A stretch of DNA of 64,000 bases from Lagopus muta (taxonomy: Eukaryota > Chordata > Aves > Galliformes > Phasianidae): positions 89,002,788-89,066,787 of the forward strand of contig NC_064435.1 of the NCBI RefSeq assembly GCF_023343835.1, written 5' to 3'. Shown piece by piece: positions 40,061 through 52,300 of the stretch. Each line of letters starts with the position of its first letter. Position 1 is the first letter of the stretch. Both the position numbers and the translations under genes were made by a program. Under the pieces are notes generated by a model that searched no databases, was not told where the DNA came from, and worked only from the letters and a program-made list of their open reading frames with translations.

Positions 40061-43000
40061 TGGAGTCATTGCAAATGACGTTTGCGATTCACAGTGATGT
40101 CAAATAGCGGTGGCTCATCCAAAAGCGTCCTTTCCCTTTTGTGTTTTTTTTTTTTTTCTTCTTCTTTTTTTAAAGCGTTTTCAATAAGAAGTATTGCAAA
40201 GTTAGGGAGGCAGTTTTACACGGAGCGTGCTTCTCTCTTTGTCTGCCCGATCCCCGATCGGTCACATCTCTCAGGATCGGTGGAGAATAGTAAAGCACAA
40301 AGTAAACAGGACAGCGTTTGCCATGGAAACAAAAGTTGCTAAGGGATGAATTGCTACTACGCAGTGGCGTGCTTTGGAGCTGCCACCATCCGCCCCACGT
40401 GTTCCCAGACGTTTGGGGCTTTAGATGCTGGAAAAGTTGTGAAGATAAACTGCTTCCTGAGGCCTGGATGCATGCTCTAAGCCCATGCTTAATGCAGGTC
40501 TGCCTAGCAGTGATTCTGTTTCCCTAGCAAGTTTCCCAACATCTCAGCATTTAGTTTCTCAGCCATGGAGGTGAGACATGCAAATAGACACCAACGCTCA
40601 AAAAGACGTAGCTACTGCAGTATTTATTCATCCAACGTAAATTGGTGCAGACATGTTTCCTCTGTATTTAAGTCAAACTGATTTTCCCACCATACCCTGT
40701 TCCAGTTCCTCTGCCTCATCAGTACATAGCAAGAACCACAACATTATGCTTGCGCTGCAGCTGAGAGAAGAGCCCATCTCAGGCCCAGTTGCCAGAGTGC
40801 TTCAGTGAGTCACATAGGGCTGGGAAGCCTTTTCCCATCTCTCTAAGGGACTAGGTTTTCCAAAAGGTAGGAGATCTCTTATTGTAAGTGGAAGAGTCTG
40901 AGCATAAAGAAAACTAGAACTAATATTATGCAGTGCTTAGGAAGAATTAATGATGCTGGCTAGACCTAGTCCTTTTTAATATTTTCTTTCTTTTCATTTT
41001 AAAAGGTCATTCTACTTGATGCTATCACAGGTCTTTCAACCAAAAGATCATTCTTTTATTTTGCTTTGTATTCAGCCTTCCAAGCTCTTATTTATCATTT
41101 TGCACATACTCCTGACCAAAACCACCAATTAGCATTTTAGATTGATAAAGAAGAAGAACCTGCATAACATAAGTGGTTATGGGCTATGTGTTTCCTGCAG
41201 GTAATTCTTCATCAAGCTGTTAGAAACACCAAACCATCCTTTATGTTTCTTGACAAATAAACATACAGACAGTGCTGTGAATCCAGGAGAAATATATTTG
41301 TACAGATTTCAGTCACATTATGTGATATTGTCTTGAATTAATAGTAACAAACTATGGTTGCTGGTTCGCTCTATCTTCCTTCCAGTCTTTGAGAGGGAAA
41401 AAAGCTCTCAAATTGTCTCCTGGTGGCAGCTGGAGCAAAGCAAGGGAGCTTTGGCATACCCCTTATCTGGCTGTACTGGGTCTGGTCCTTCGCTGCAGCA
41501 AAATCAGCTGGACCTAGGAACAGTGCCTTCTTTCCTGTTCATTGTGTGATGTCTCCTGCCAGACTAGAGTACTCTACGCATAGATGATCTTCCCCAGTTC
41601 TCCCTTAAGATGATGATGTTCTGTTTTTGGTTTAGATTTGCTTCTTTGAGAAAAAATATTTCTGTACTGGATAGGCAGAGCTCTCTTAGTGCTCGTACTG
41701 TAGAAGATGGCAGCTAGCTAGCTAGTGAAGACATGGTAGCACTGAAAAAAGAGGACTTACTTTTTCCCTTTCTTTTTGATCAGGAAACAAACAGCAGGAG
41801 AGACTCCCAAGGGACATAGAGAGGCCTCTTTGGCAAGAGAACAAGCAGTCTTGAAAAACAGAATAATTGCCAGAGTTTCCCTGCAAGGGTTCAGATTGTG
41901 TTCTCATGGTGTCATGCCCTCAGCAGCAGTTGAGCAGCTTGTCTGGGAGCTGTCTGGGCAGCTCTGTGCACGTGGTGGCCAGGATGCAGAGCAGAAGGCT
42001 GGTGCAGTGCAAGGCAAAACAGTCCCAAGGTTTCCATGCACTGGCAAGGACATTGATTGCCCTGTGTGTGCTGGAGGGCAGTAACACTGCACTGTTAGCA
42101 GGGAGCAAGCCAGCCCTCAGGCTCAGAGGCACTGGGCCTCCCGTTCCTGAGGTCTCGCTTCTGTGAGAGCTTTGAAACCTCGCCATGAGTCGTAATAGAG
42201 AAGCTTGCCTTTATAAGACTTTGAGATCATGAAATCTCAAACTAAATGCATGTAAAATGTAGAGAGTAAACAATAGCTGAGATTACTGCTAGCAATAAAG
42301 AGGAAACAGCAAAGCCCTCTGTCAGTTGACCAAGAACACAGCCAAATTCCTAAAGTTTAGGAGATCATTGTCATACCAGCACTGGTTTCAGAATCAAGAG
42401 TTTCAGCTGGCTGCCATTCCCTGCTGGCTTGTGCTGGCTCCTGCTTAAATTGAATGCAAAAGTATCTGTTTTTTTTTCCCTCATATAGTCAAGCATCTCA
42501 TACATGACAAGATCACACATTCCAGAAGGGCACAGGGACTGGAGTCAGCAAAATTGGAAGGTCCTGGTTGCAACAAGCACATGAATCCTTCCTTCCAAGT
42601 AAAATGGCAGTGGCAATTGGATGAACCAGTTGTAGTAGTGTGAAGCTGGTAAATTGAGTTGTGACACTCAGATTCGGGTATTCATTAACAGTTCCCTTTG
42701 GGCCAGGACTTTTTGAACTCTGTAAAGAGAAACAAGTCAGCTTAAATAATACTGACCTGCTGCTTAAGTTTTGTAGGCATTGGTATTACTTTAATGAATT
42801 CAGTAGCATCACGCTTGTGCAAGTTCAGGTCTCCTACTTGCATAGATAAACACAAATTTTCTGTGTTACAATAACTTCAGTGAAGTGGAAAGGGTAGGGA
42901 ACATTGTCTGCTATGAAAACAGCTAATAAAATTCAGATTTTTTATTAGAGTCAGCAGGAGCCTGGGCATTGAATTCTCTAAGGGAACATCAATTTGCCAC

Positions 43001-43517
43001 AAATTTAGTATTTGCATTTCACCCTCTGGTGAGCAGATCAGTGGTATTGTGGCATTCCATCTTTTTTTTTATTTTTAACTATTTATATTTAAGTGCTAGC
43101 TCTTACTTTGCCAGTGTTTCTTACGGCTGTGAATGCTACATCAGTGCTTAGTCCTACCTTTCAGAAGCTCAAGCTTTTTAAAAAGCTCACTCAGCAACTG
43201 GAAAATTTGTGAGGTTGCAAACTCCACTTAACTCATAGAGCTGGAGTCTGCCCTTGAGAGATGTTGTCTCCCTAGTTTCTGCTTTGTTCAGTCTCCAGAG
43301 AAACCATCACTAAGTCTGAATGACAGGCATTCTACCTATGGGTGGGATGTTTCTGCAGAAAACTTTAGGCTCTGATTTGCCCAGGTCTACTTGAGCTGAG
43401 TCACTGCTCATTACCTAGGCTGCTTTTCTTCGTGTCACCTGAAACATATGCAGCCAGCTTTCCTCACCTTACCATGTCAGTAACTAGATCCACTTTGCAT
43501 GAAACCTCTCATTGCAG
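39808..43517 (+). other. NRSN1: NRSN1 intron 1
   Basis: This lies between the presumed exon-1 donor and the exon-2 acceptor (ctctcattgcag). It holds a T-rich run at 40146-40171, an RFX/X-box-like palindrome at 40316-40330 and a short tagc repeat (agctagctagctag) near 41711-41724. No coding exon or CR1 copy was recognised. Confidence 0.5.
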
Positions 43518-43526
43518 GCAGGAAGG

Positions 43527-43715
43527 ATGAGCTCCTATGCTGACATCTGCGGGTCCAAGCATGCGCAGGGCAGCACCGAGGGAGGTTACCAACGCTATGG
43601 AGTTCGGTCCTACCTGCATCAGTTTTATGAGGACTGCACAGCTTCAATTTGGGAGTACGAGGATGATTTTCAGATCCAGAGATCGCCTAGCAGGTGGAGC
43701 TCTGCATTCTGGAAG
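43527..43715 (+). CDS. NRSN1: Neurensin-1, first coding exon
   Basis: This exon encodes residues 1-63 of neurensin-1 (neuro-p24), a small membrane protein of neuronal vesicles. As I recall, it is implicated in vesicle transport and neurite extension. The protein starts MSSYADICGSKHAQ and includes the strongly conserved block YGVRSYLHQFYEDCTASIW, followed by EYEDDFQIQRSPSRWSS. The start ATG has A at -3, and no better upstream in-frame ATG exists. The exon runs from an acceptor ending at 43517 to a GT donor at 43716, ending in phase 0 after Trp-Lys. It joins in frame to 44542-44940, and the total of 195 residues equals my memory of the mammalian length. The N-terminal dozen residues differ most from mammals. 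Confidence 0.97.
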
Positions 43716-44541
43716 GTACTGCCCTTTGCTGGTTACTGGGGAGGGAAACTCTGATGTTGAGATGCTCACATGTAACTAATGATTTTAGATATTCATCCAG
43801 AAAACCCTTGTTGCTCAGCTTTCACTGTGATGACTGAATGACAGTCTGTCTTAGGAATTCTTATTTGTTTAAACCAAGATACATCAGCTTCCAAGGGAGT
43901 TCTGGAGTTCTTGGATCCTCTGGTTTCTCTGTCACAAGGAGCTCTGTCACTGAAACATCCGAGTCTTGTTATGGGCAGGGCTTCCCAAATTCAAAATGTA
44001 ATACTTCATCAGATAATTACAAATGGTAATGGTAGGTTAACAGCATAACCCTGGGTTTGTGTGACCTGAGCATCAAAAAAATAACTAAAAAAACCCAACT
44101 GACTATAAGCTCTCCATGAAGAGCAGGGAAGTTGGAGAATCTGAGAGTGCAAAAGGTTGGAAGGGAACTGTGGAGATTATGTAATGCAGCCCTTCTGCTC
44201 TGATGGTAGGGCCATCCTATGTGAATCAAACTTTGCACTTACAGTTGAATTGTGCAAGAAAAATTGTACAGCCATACCTAACAAGTGATGAATATGACAT
44301 ATACTAGCAAGGACTGAACTGTTGGTGCTAACCACCACCTAAAGCTAAAGAAATCATTAATCTTGCATTGCTGGGGTAAAGTTTCCCTGTGTTGGGGCCT
44401 TTGGACACTAGGTGCTTTTCAGAAGTACAGATGTGTAATTCTGTTGTTCCCAGAAATGGTGATACTGACTGTGTAAGCAAGAGCCAGTTACTAATCAAAA
44501 CCTGAAAGATCATATTCACTGTTACATTTTCTGTTTTCCAG
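43716..44541 (+). other. NRSN1: NRSN1 intron 2
   Basis: An 826-bp phase-0 intron with donor ggaag|gtactg and acceptor ctgttttccag|gtcgga. It carries a decayed CR1 tail at about 44148-44200 and no other recognised element. Confidence 0.9.
44148..44200 (-). mobile_element. Decayed CR1 3' tail inside an NRSN1 intron
   Basis: The sequence aaaggttggaagggaactgt followed by ggagattatgtaatgcagcc is the reverse complement of a CR1 tail with several substitutions. The extent is approximate. Confidence 0.6.
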
Positions 44542-44940
44542 GTCGGACTCGTCTCTGGGACGGCTTTCATGCTGATTGGTTTAATGGTTCTTGTCGTGGG
44601 TTTTCTTGTGCCACCGAAAATCGAAGCTCTTGGGAAAGATGATTTTGTTGTAGTGGATACCCGTGCCATTCAGTTCAATGGGTCCCTTGATATATGCAAG
44701 CTGTCAGGAGCAATTTTGTTTTGCATTGGAGGAACCGCCATGGCAGCATGTCTGCTGATGGCTGCTTTTGCTAAAAGCTACTCCAAAGAAGAAAAGTACC
44801 TCCAGCAAAGATTTAAAGAGAGGATAGCAGATATAAAAGCCCATGCAAACCCAGTCACAAAAGCGCCAGCACCAGGAGAATCAAAGATACCTGTCACTTT
44901 GTCCAAAGTTCAAAACGTCCAACCTTCCTCTCAAACCTGA
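44542..44940 (+). CDS. NRSN1: Neurensin-1, last coding exon
   Basis: This exon encodes residues 64-195 and the TGA stop. Two hydrophobic segments are plain: residues 64-86 (VGLVSGTAFMLIGLMVLVV onward) and 117-140 (LSGAILFCIGGTAMAACLLM onward). Between them is a 30-residue loop with one N-glycosylation sequon, NGS, at 109-111. The tail after the second segment is hydrophilic, with the conserved block EEKYLQQRFKERIADIKAH and an ending PVTLSKVQNVQPSSQT. Both termini are expected to face the cytosol, as for the family. No frameshift or lost residue was seen, so the gene looks intact. Confidence 0.97.
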   Translation, partial: VGLVSGTAFMLIGLMVLVVGFLVPPKIEALGKDDFVVVDTRAIQFNGSLDICKLSGAILFCIGGTAMAACLLMAAFAKSYSKEEKYLQQRFKERIADIKAHANPVTKAPAPGESKIPVTLSKVQNVQPSSQT

Positions 44941-46084
44941 CCCTTTGGTTTTGTTTCTCCCTTTGCAGATCACTTCACTGGAAAATATCAGCTGTTGTTA
45001 TGTATGACATATGTGCTAGTCAGTTACAATATCAAATGTTCTGCTATACAAACGCACAGCTGATTGGGAAGCTGTTCCAATATAAATTTAGGATTGGAAA
45101 AAGTGAAATTGTGTGATTGGACCCGTAACCAATGTATTCAGTGTATTCAAACGTTTTAATCTGTGTTGAAACAGTAACACCTTGCAACAATGATTAGGTA
45201 TTTTGCTTCCCTAAAAAAATAATAGAAGGTGCAGTTATGACAGCTATGCCAGGGATACCCTCCATCCCGCTCCTTAACATTTAGATGAGTTGGTGTTCTA
45301 CTTTGTTTTCTCTTTGTCTTTAAAGTACGTTTACTGCCTAGCTCTGCTATCCAGAAAGCCAAGACTCTGCCCTTGTAATTTGCACTTGTCATCCTGTCAC
45401 GTGCTGCTGTCTGTGTTGAAGTAATAACGCACAGGTGTAACATGCAATGGCATTGGGGTGCCCTTAGTTGGAGACTGGCACACTTCCCAGTCATGTTACT
45501 TTCTGGGAGAGGCAAATTATACTTGATCCAGAGTTCCAACTAGTCTGTGAGAACTGCCACTTTTCTCTCAATCATCGCCCTATTATATACATACAAAATA
45601 CAAGGTAAAGATGAGGAATTCTTATGGAAGGAGGGGCACCGTTCTTGTGTTCCTTTGGATTGGTATTGTTTCTTTCCTTACACTGTATTGTTTGAAGCTC
45701 ATACAGATTTTCAGTTGTGGCCAGGCATGGATTACTAGGTGTGGTCTGACATGCCCAGGCCCCGTTTTCTGTCAGGACATTAATGCCAGGTCAAATGACC
45801 TTAACATACTTATCTGAAGACATTTTAAAATGCTGTTTATATTTTTATAGATTATAGAAAAAGTTATGCTTACCAGACAGATATGTTTGTGTAAATGCTT
45901 ACCTGAAGACTTGTTCTTTCTCCAGAGGCCCTTCATTATTATTTTCTCACCCAGGGCAATTATTTCACTGTCTTGATCTATGGATTTGAATTCAACTGTA
46001 TAAAAGGAAGATGTGACATTTGTACTCTCTGACGATATGTGCCACCTTATAGTTCTGTCTATTTTTTCCAATGGATTGAATAAA
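44941..46084 (+). other. NRSN1: NRSN1 3' UTR (probable extent)
   Basis: Non-coding sequence after the stop codon, up to a canonical poly(A) signal, about 1.1 kb long. The AATAAA at 46079-46084 is the first strong signal after the stop. A second one at 46330-46335 could give a longer form. The minus strand of 45900-46110 holds an open frame with a splice-donor-like end (see Findings). Confidence 0.6.
46079..46084 (+). terminator. NRSN1: NRSN1 candidate poly(A) signal
   Basis: AATAAA in the context ggattgaataaaattcta, 1,139 bp past the stop codon. A TGTG-type GU-rich stretch (gattttgtgaag) follows at about 46111, as expected of a cleavage region. Confidence 0.55.
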
Positions 46085-46329
46085 ATTCTAGGCCTGAGCC
46101 AATCCCAGATTTTGTGAAGAGTCTCTTTTTAGTCAAACAAGTTGCTCTGGTTCAGTCAGAAAAGAGAAGTTGCAACTCACCATTCTGATAATGCAGTCTG
46201 TGTTTTCAGACTTAGGGTGTGCTGAATCCAAAAGTGTCTGCACAGTAACAAGTGTGTTGGAATAGCTCTGCTCCTTTCCTTGATAAAACATTTTGTGGTC
46301 TGTGACTCAGTTCAGACTTCCGTGATATA

Positions 46330-46335
46330 AATAAA
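46330..46335 (+). terminator. NRSN1: Alternative distal poly(A) signal
   Basis: AATAAA in gatataaataaatcag. It could serve a longer NRSN1 transcript; only transcript data would decide. Confidence 0.3.
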
Positions 46336-49300
46336 TCAGAATATATTTGGAAGCTTCAGCTGAGTTTGCAACAATTACTGTGGCTGACAACAGCATCAGA
46401 AGTAAAATCTTCTTCTGAAAGAAGTGAGAACTGCCTGTCTAAGCAATGCAAGTACAACATCCGAATGCCAGCACTAAAATACCCAGTTAAGAGCTTGTCA
46501 CAAGCACATCATTACGTAGAATGCAGTGAAACATATTTTGGGATGCTTCTTGCAATTTGCTGGCAGCTATATATGAGACATGCAAAAGCATATTGCACCC
46601 AATGCTTAAAAAACAGGATTGTAATCTCAGGAGAGGCAGATAAAAATAGCGTGGAAGAGGAAAAGGTGGAGCGAGTGATAAAAAGAAGAGCTGTGTATTG
46701 TTTAAAAAGAAAGCCAGGGAGAACTTGATAGTGAAGGATAAGGAGCGTTGATTGCTTGCAAGGATGGGAGAAGAGCTGAAGTCCCTGTTGCTCTTTAGTT
46801 ATTCCAGGTAGAGTGCTTATCACTTTCCTGGCTGAGAAATTTCGGTTACTACTACTTGCTTTCATTGCTGTCAGCTTATCAGTACGTGGGCAGCAGGGAA
46901 TCAAGCTGTCCTGACCTTTTTAGTGCAGTTTTTAGTTTAAGATTTGTTTGTGGAGGAGATGTGACATTTAAAGTTTTGCAGTGAAGTTCACTTGAAGGAG
47001 CTGAGAATGATGGCTCCTGCAGATGTTACCGAGTCCTGTCTCTGCACCTGTGTTTTGTTAATGCAATAGCGAAAGTCTGACTGAAAATCCATCTGGAAGA
47101 AAAAAAAACCAAACAAACAGAACAGGTTTGGCTTATTTACCTAAAGCAGCTCTATGGGAGTACAGGTCTTCATATGCACCCCACATGTGTGCAAGTGCTG
47201 CTAAATTTTGTCCAGAGGACAAGTGACCTGACAGCAAACGGAGCTGCAACAAGCATTTGGTCACACTGTGCATCATGTCTGCAGAACTGAACGTGCTTTG
47301 ACAGTGTGAGAAAGGATGAGTCATGCGTGGCATTACCCAGCTTTAGGAGAAAGAAAAGCCCTCAAGGATCATTCTAATGCTTGTTGGGATAGGAAACGTT
47401 GGAGATTTAGCAGCTGAGGCAAAGCTGGTAACGCTGTCACAGCTAATGTTGCCACATACATTTCATCTTGTTAAACCCTTGTTTCAGTTAAGAGATTTTC
47501 AGGCACTGAGAACTTGGAAGGCTGAAACATTCTGGAACAGCAGCTCTGTGCCACACAGGGCTTTTTTGGAAATACTGAGCATTGAGTTATCCTGTTATTA
47601 TTAAGAAGTCACATACCAGACAGTTTAAGACTCATTAGAAACATTTTTGGGATTTGGTTCCTTGTAATGTCTTGACACCCTCCACCTTCGGCACAGAAAC
47701 TGAAGCATCAGAGAAGCAGAGATGTGCTTTTTGCTGCTTCCATGGAAAATGTCAGTGATGCAGCCTTCAGCTGGGAGCAGTGAAGGACAGCCCAGCTCCC
47801 TGGAACCTTCCAGTGAGGCTGAGGACAGTCTGTCCTTGCATATATCTTTTCTCCACCATTTATCTTTTCCCATCCCCCAAATCACAGAGCTTGCACTCTG
47901 GGGCTGCCTGGGACTTTGCCTACAGACCTTGGTTGCCATCACCTTTCCAAAGGACACTCTAATGTATTACTTAGTGCAAATAAAATATGGCTTGGACATC
48001 AGAGACTTTATTTCCTGCTTGTTTACCTCCCTGCTCAACAGTCTTATTAGTTTATTCACATTCACCCTATTTCTTCCCCTTCTTCTAGCCTTATATATCT
48101 TGAAATTTCAGTGAATCCCCTTGTATCCCGACAGCATTTTCTCTGCAATTGTAGCAAAATAAATAACATTTTTCTGTTTGACTGATAATCAGGGAATTAA
48201 TTTTGATTAATGCATGCTCTCCTGATGGTTAGGTCTGCATTCTCTGTCATACTGTGGAGGTAAAGCTTCTCATCTGTTCGCTCTTCCTCCCTGCAGGCTG
48301 TCTTGACCCTTCTATTTTCAATTTGCCCAGTGAGTCACAGCCTAAGGCAGAGAAGCTGAAGCATCCTCAACTCCTGAGCTGCCTGATAAGCACATTTAGT
48401 TCCCAGTCTCTGCTACAGCCTCAGCCTGCCATTTCCAAGTATGAGCTTTCTAATCACGCACAAGTGCAAGTAAACAGATCTTAATGAAAGCAGCAGTGTG
48501 GGGAGACTGCAGCACCTTGACCAGCAGCCAGAGGAGAGAGGCTTGGCAGGCAGAGAGCAGCACAGAACCTTTATCCTGGGGAGCCTGCTGATCAGCCACG
48601 AAGGCTGTGAAAGCCTGTGCTGACAGTAAAGACTGCAAGAACCAAAGCCGGAGGTACTTTGCCAGTAGCTCTCTATCAAAGGGCTAAAATAAAGACATTA
48701 GCGCATCTGCTCACTCATTCCAAGCCATCACCCTGCCACTGCACAGCAGGCTGCTCTCTAAGATCTCCTGGGCTAGCAGTACAACATAACATGATGCTCT
48801 ACACAGAAGCAACACCTGGATTTTGCCAACTCATCCCCACAGCACAGCATGTCCCTGAGGAGCATCGTCACAAATGGGGAGACCCCTGTAGGTTCCTGTT
48901 TCCTGTATTCGGATTGTGTGCTCCTTGGGCAACCTTCTGATGGCCTGGCAAACAATCCACTCACACCCTTAATTTCCTCTGCTCTTATCAGGACGCCAGG
49001 CAGACCACGCAGTGCGTGCTTCCTGTATTAGTTCACTTGATGTACATTAAGCAGGGCAAAGCTCAGCTTTGCTGTCAGATAATTTACAGAGGGACTATTA
49101 TGAAAAAAACGTCTGCATATTAACAGTAAGTCAGGCATTTCTCATGGCCATGCAAACAGAAGAGACAGCGTGTAAGGAACTGCCTTTATTGTTTTGCCTA
49201 ATCATTCGCAGCTGGTTTTTGAAGGTCCACTTTTTCCATCATTTACCATGTATGGGTTTTAGCAAACAAAGATGGAAGATCATTTTTAAATGCAACTAAT

Positions 49301-52300
49301 AAGCCAGTCAATTTAATGATACACCAGATACGCTGGTCCGGTAATCACTTGTGCCTTCAAGCTGTTGCTTAGTGAAAAGCAGCCTCCAGCCTGAGGCCAT
49401 ATGGATGAGCTGGCAGAGCCCTTTCTGGAGGTCATTATTTCCCCGTCTCTGCTCTTCTACCAGCTGCAGTGCTTGCTGCCCTTTCTCTCCCTGCCTCACC
49501 TAGCAACCTTGTGCCCTGACATTTCCCTCCTAAGCTCCGCGTGTTTTCTGACATCTTGCTCAAACTTATTCAGTTCTCACCTCATCCCTTGCAAAGTGAT
49601 TTCTTCTCAAACTGGAGCAAAAATGTGCTGAGACAAAATCCTTCTGCTGAGCACGTCTCCACTGTCTGCAAGAAGCATAGATGGTCAGAGTGCCCTTGTA
49701 ACAACCAGACAGGCTGGTGGGCATTCTGCCCTCCTTCCTTTGTAAGAGTGTAACCAAGTGGGCTCACCTGCACCTGACCCTGCAAAGCAAGCCACACTGT
49801 CAATGCAAAGCAGAGCAGAGGAGGTTGCTATGACCCAGCAGTAGCTTCTTTCAGCTTTGTCCTGCAGCTGAGCTCTGACAGCCAGTGAGTCTGCAGAAAT
49901 ATTCCAAAACTGCTTTAGGATCTGCACACCTGCCCTGAGAGCCAAGCTCTTCAGTTTCGCCTCAGGAAGACATAACGGTCTCTTAGCTACTTGTGACATG
50001 GGCTTGGTCATTTGCTGCAAATTAAAAGGAGGTGATTGCAGCTCATCCCCTCAAAAATCACAGAATGGACTGTGACTAGTTCATGCTGACTTGCAGACAA
50101 TCACGTAACTGTTGAAAGCAATGAGTTATTTGGTCCGATTATGTCTTACCTTTAAACATGCCTATGTCAGCTGCAGTTAGATCTTTGCCCTGATGAAATC
50201 TGCTCTCCAGGTGCCCTGCCACAGCCCAGCTGCTGACCCTCCATCAGCAGGGACTGCCTACTGAGAGGCACCAGTGCTGCCTCTGAACCCAACCATCTTT
50301 TCTCCAGACATAAAGCACAGTATAGCTGTAACAGTGTGGTATAACCCTCCTGATCCCACAGAAATCCATTTACCCGAACCAACAGCGCAGGCTTCTGTTG
50401 GAAGGTAGCTCCAGAGCTGGCAGCCAGCTCACTCTCCACAGGTGCATCATGGCATCATGTTGAGGGCTTTGCTCTTAGAGACACCTGTGTGCTGCCATGT
50501 ATACCCATAGGGTTTTCCTTCAGGCAACCCAGCACGCAGGCCTACACACACAGTGCAAGCACTGCACAGAGTCCTCGCACCCAGGACACCCTGCTGTGCA
50601 TCAATGGATCTTTGTTTAGAGACCATGCCTTGGTATATCCAGATGTGCTCTGCAAGGGTGTTGTCACCCACAAGTGTCATACCTGTGCTCGGGTACTGCA
50701 AGGCCTTCAGGCCTTAGCAAAATGCAGAAGCCACAGATGTTTAAGAAAAGAAACTGAAGATGTTTAAAGATGTTTAAGCAGAGAAATAGAGGAACGGTGT
50801 GTTTTAGGAAAGCACAGTCCACAGCAGAAGAGCAAACAGGGATAGCTTTGCACACGTGTCCAGAGAGTCATCAGAGAGTGACTGCTCATCCCCAACACCA
50901 TTTATTCACTGAGACAGGAAGCATAAAGGCACCCTACTCAAATCAAGCAGCCCTTCCCAACTGAGAGAGGTAGAAAAATCTGTGTATCATTGAATGCTAA
51001 AGCCTGAATATATATTTTTTCCTCAAGAGCAGAAGAATCAACTTGCCCATGTGAAAGCAAAGGCAAAAGAGTGGGCCCCTATCACCTGCAGAAACTATTT
51101 CACTCCTAAGAGAGAAACAGAAATGTATTTGGTGATGAAACACAGTGATTTAATAAGGCTTGACAAATCAAGCCAGTGAATTAACAAGAGTCAAGTTGGC
51201 AAGGTACACTTGATTATTTACTGCACATGGGGTAGGGTTAAACAAATTCAGCCAGGGACTCTCTCACTGGATCACGAGATTCAGAGTGGATCCCCTTTTT
51301 TTTCTAAACTGCTTGAATCATAGAGGTGAGGATCCCAGGTGCTGCTGAATCTACTCCCAGTCCGAGGCTTTGTCAGAAGGCACATAAGATATAATCTTAG
51401 TGCAGCTGACAAAACTTAAGCAAATGAATAATCACTTACCAAGTATCTGTATCAGCTAGACATCCTACTGTCAAGGTGTAAGGGAACTCTGTAATCTTAA
51501 TAGAATCCTAGCTGAAGGGGGGATCCTGTGGTGTGGCCTGCTGCCATTCAGGAGAGCTCAGGGAGCTCTTGATCTGCTCACTGCTTACGAAGTAAGATGA
51601 TCGACTCATTAGTCACAGTTTTGGTGCATGCTCAATTGGCCTTCAGCTTCTGAACCAGGAATCTGCCATCAGTTCCCTGAGCACTAAAGTTTGAGACAGT
51701 GTGTGGTCATTTGCTTTGGTGTTATCTGTCCTGGGCATTTCATTGCCTGCCTTAACAAGGACTTGGGTGCAATGGCCAGGCCAAAGGATGAAGCTCTGGG
51801 GAGCACAGCATCACAACCCCATCTCCTGAAGGTCATCCCACTGACTCTAGAAACATCCAGGTGTGGGGTACAAGGCCCTTCCTCTGTATTTGGCACCTCC
51901 CCATTTATCTGAGCCACAGCAACCCAAGTATCCAGCAGCCAGATTCTGCTTTTTTCCACAACCCTTAGTGGGCCTCATGTGCTTTATGCTCCTTCGCAAA
52001 GAGACTGAAGGAGAAAATCCAAAATTACAAGTGCTGCTGTAGAGAAAAGCACTCAACTCTGTATACCTGTCTGCTTCCTGTTAACAAAAGCACTCTGCCA
52101 TTTTACCATCCAGATTTTCACTACATGCCACCTTTACAAGCTATGCTTTATTTCACGCTTGTTAAAAAAATGGCATCTGAATTTATGGCAAAGGGAGCTA
52201 CACGATGTATCACTGGGCTGCTTTCTGCAGGTGCCAGCTAACATTTTGCCTTCCTGTGAAGTCAGGTGCTTGAACTTAAGGCAGAAAGGGGGAAGTTTAA

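Noticed and set aside
39346-40097. Several overlapping open frames of 70-137 codons in the GC-rich island
   Set aside because: High CpG content removes stop codons by chance on both strands. The frames lack known domains and overlap the presumed 5' UTR exon and its splice donor.
44328-44669. Minus-strand 113-codon frame
   Set aside because: It is the antisense shadow of the last NRSN1 coding exon and its upstream intron.
46366-46728. Plus-strand 120-codon frame after NRSN1
   Set aside because: It starts at TTG, has no family resemblance and lies past the likely poly(A) site.
47722-48114. Plus-strand 130-codon hydrophobic frame
   Set aside because: It begins at a non-ATG codon. The hydrophobic end comes from T-rich DNA (ttcttccccttcttctagcc). 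No motif or exon boundary supports it.
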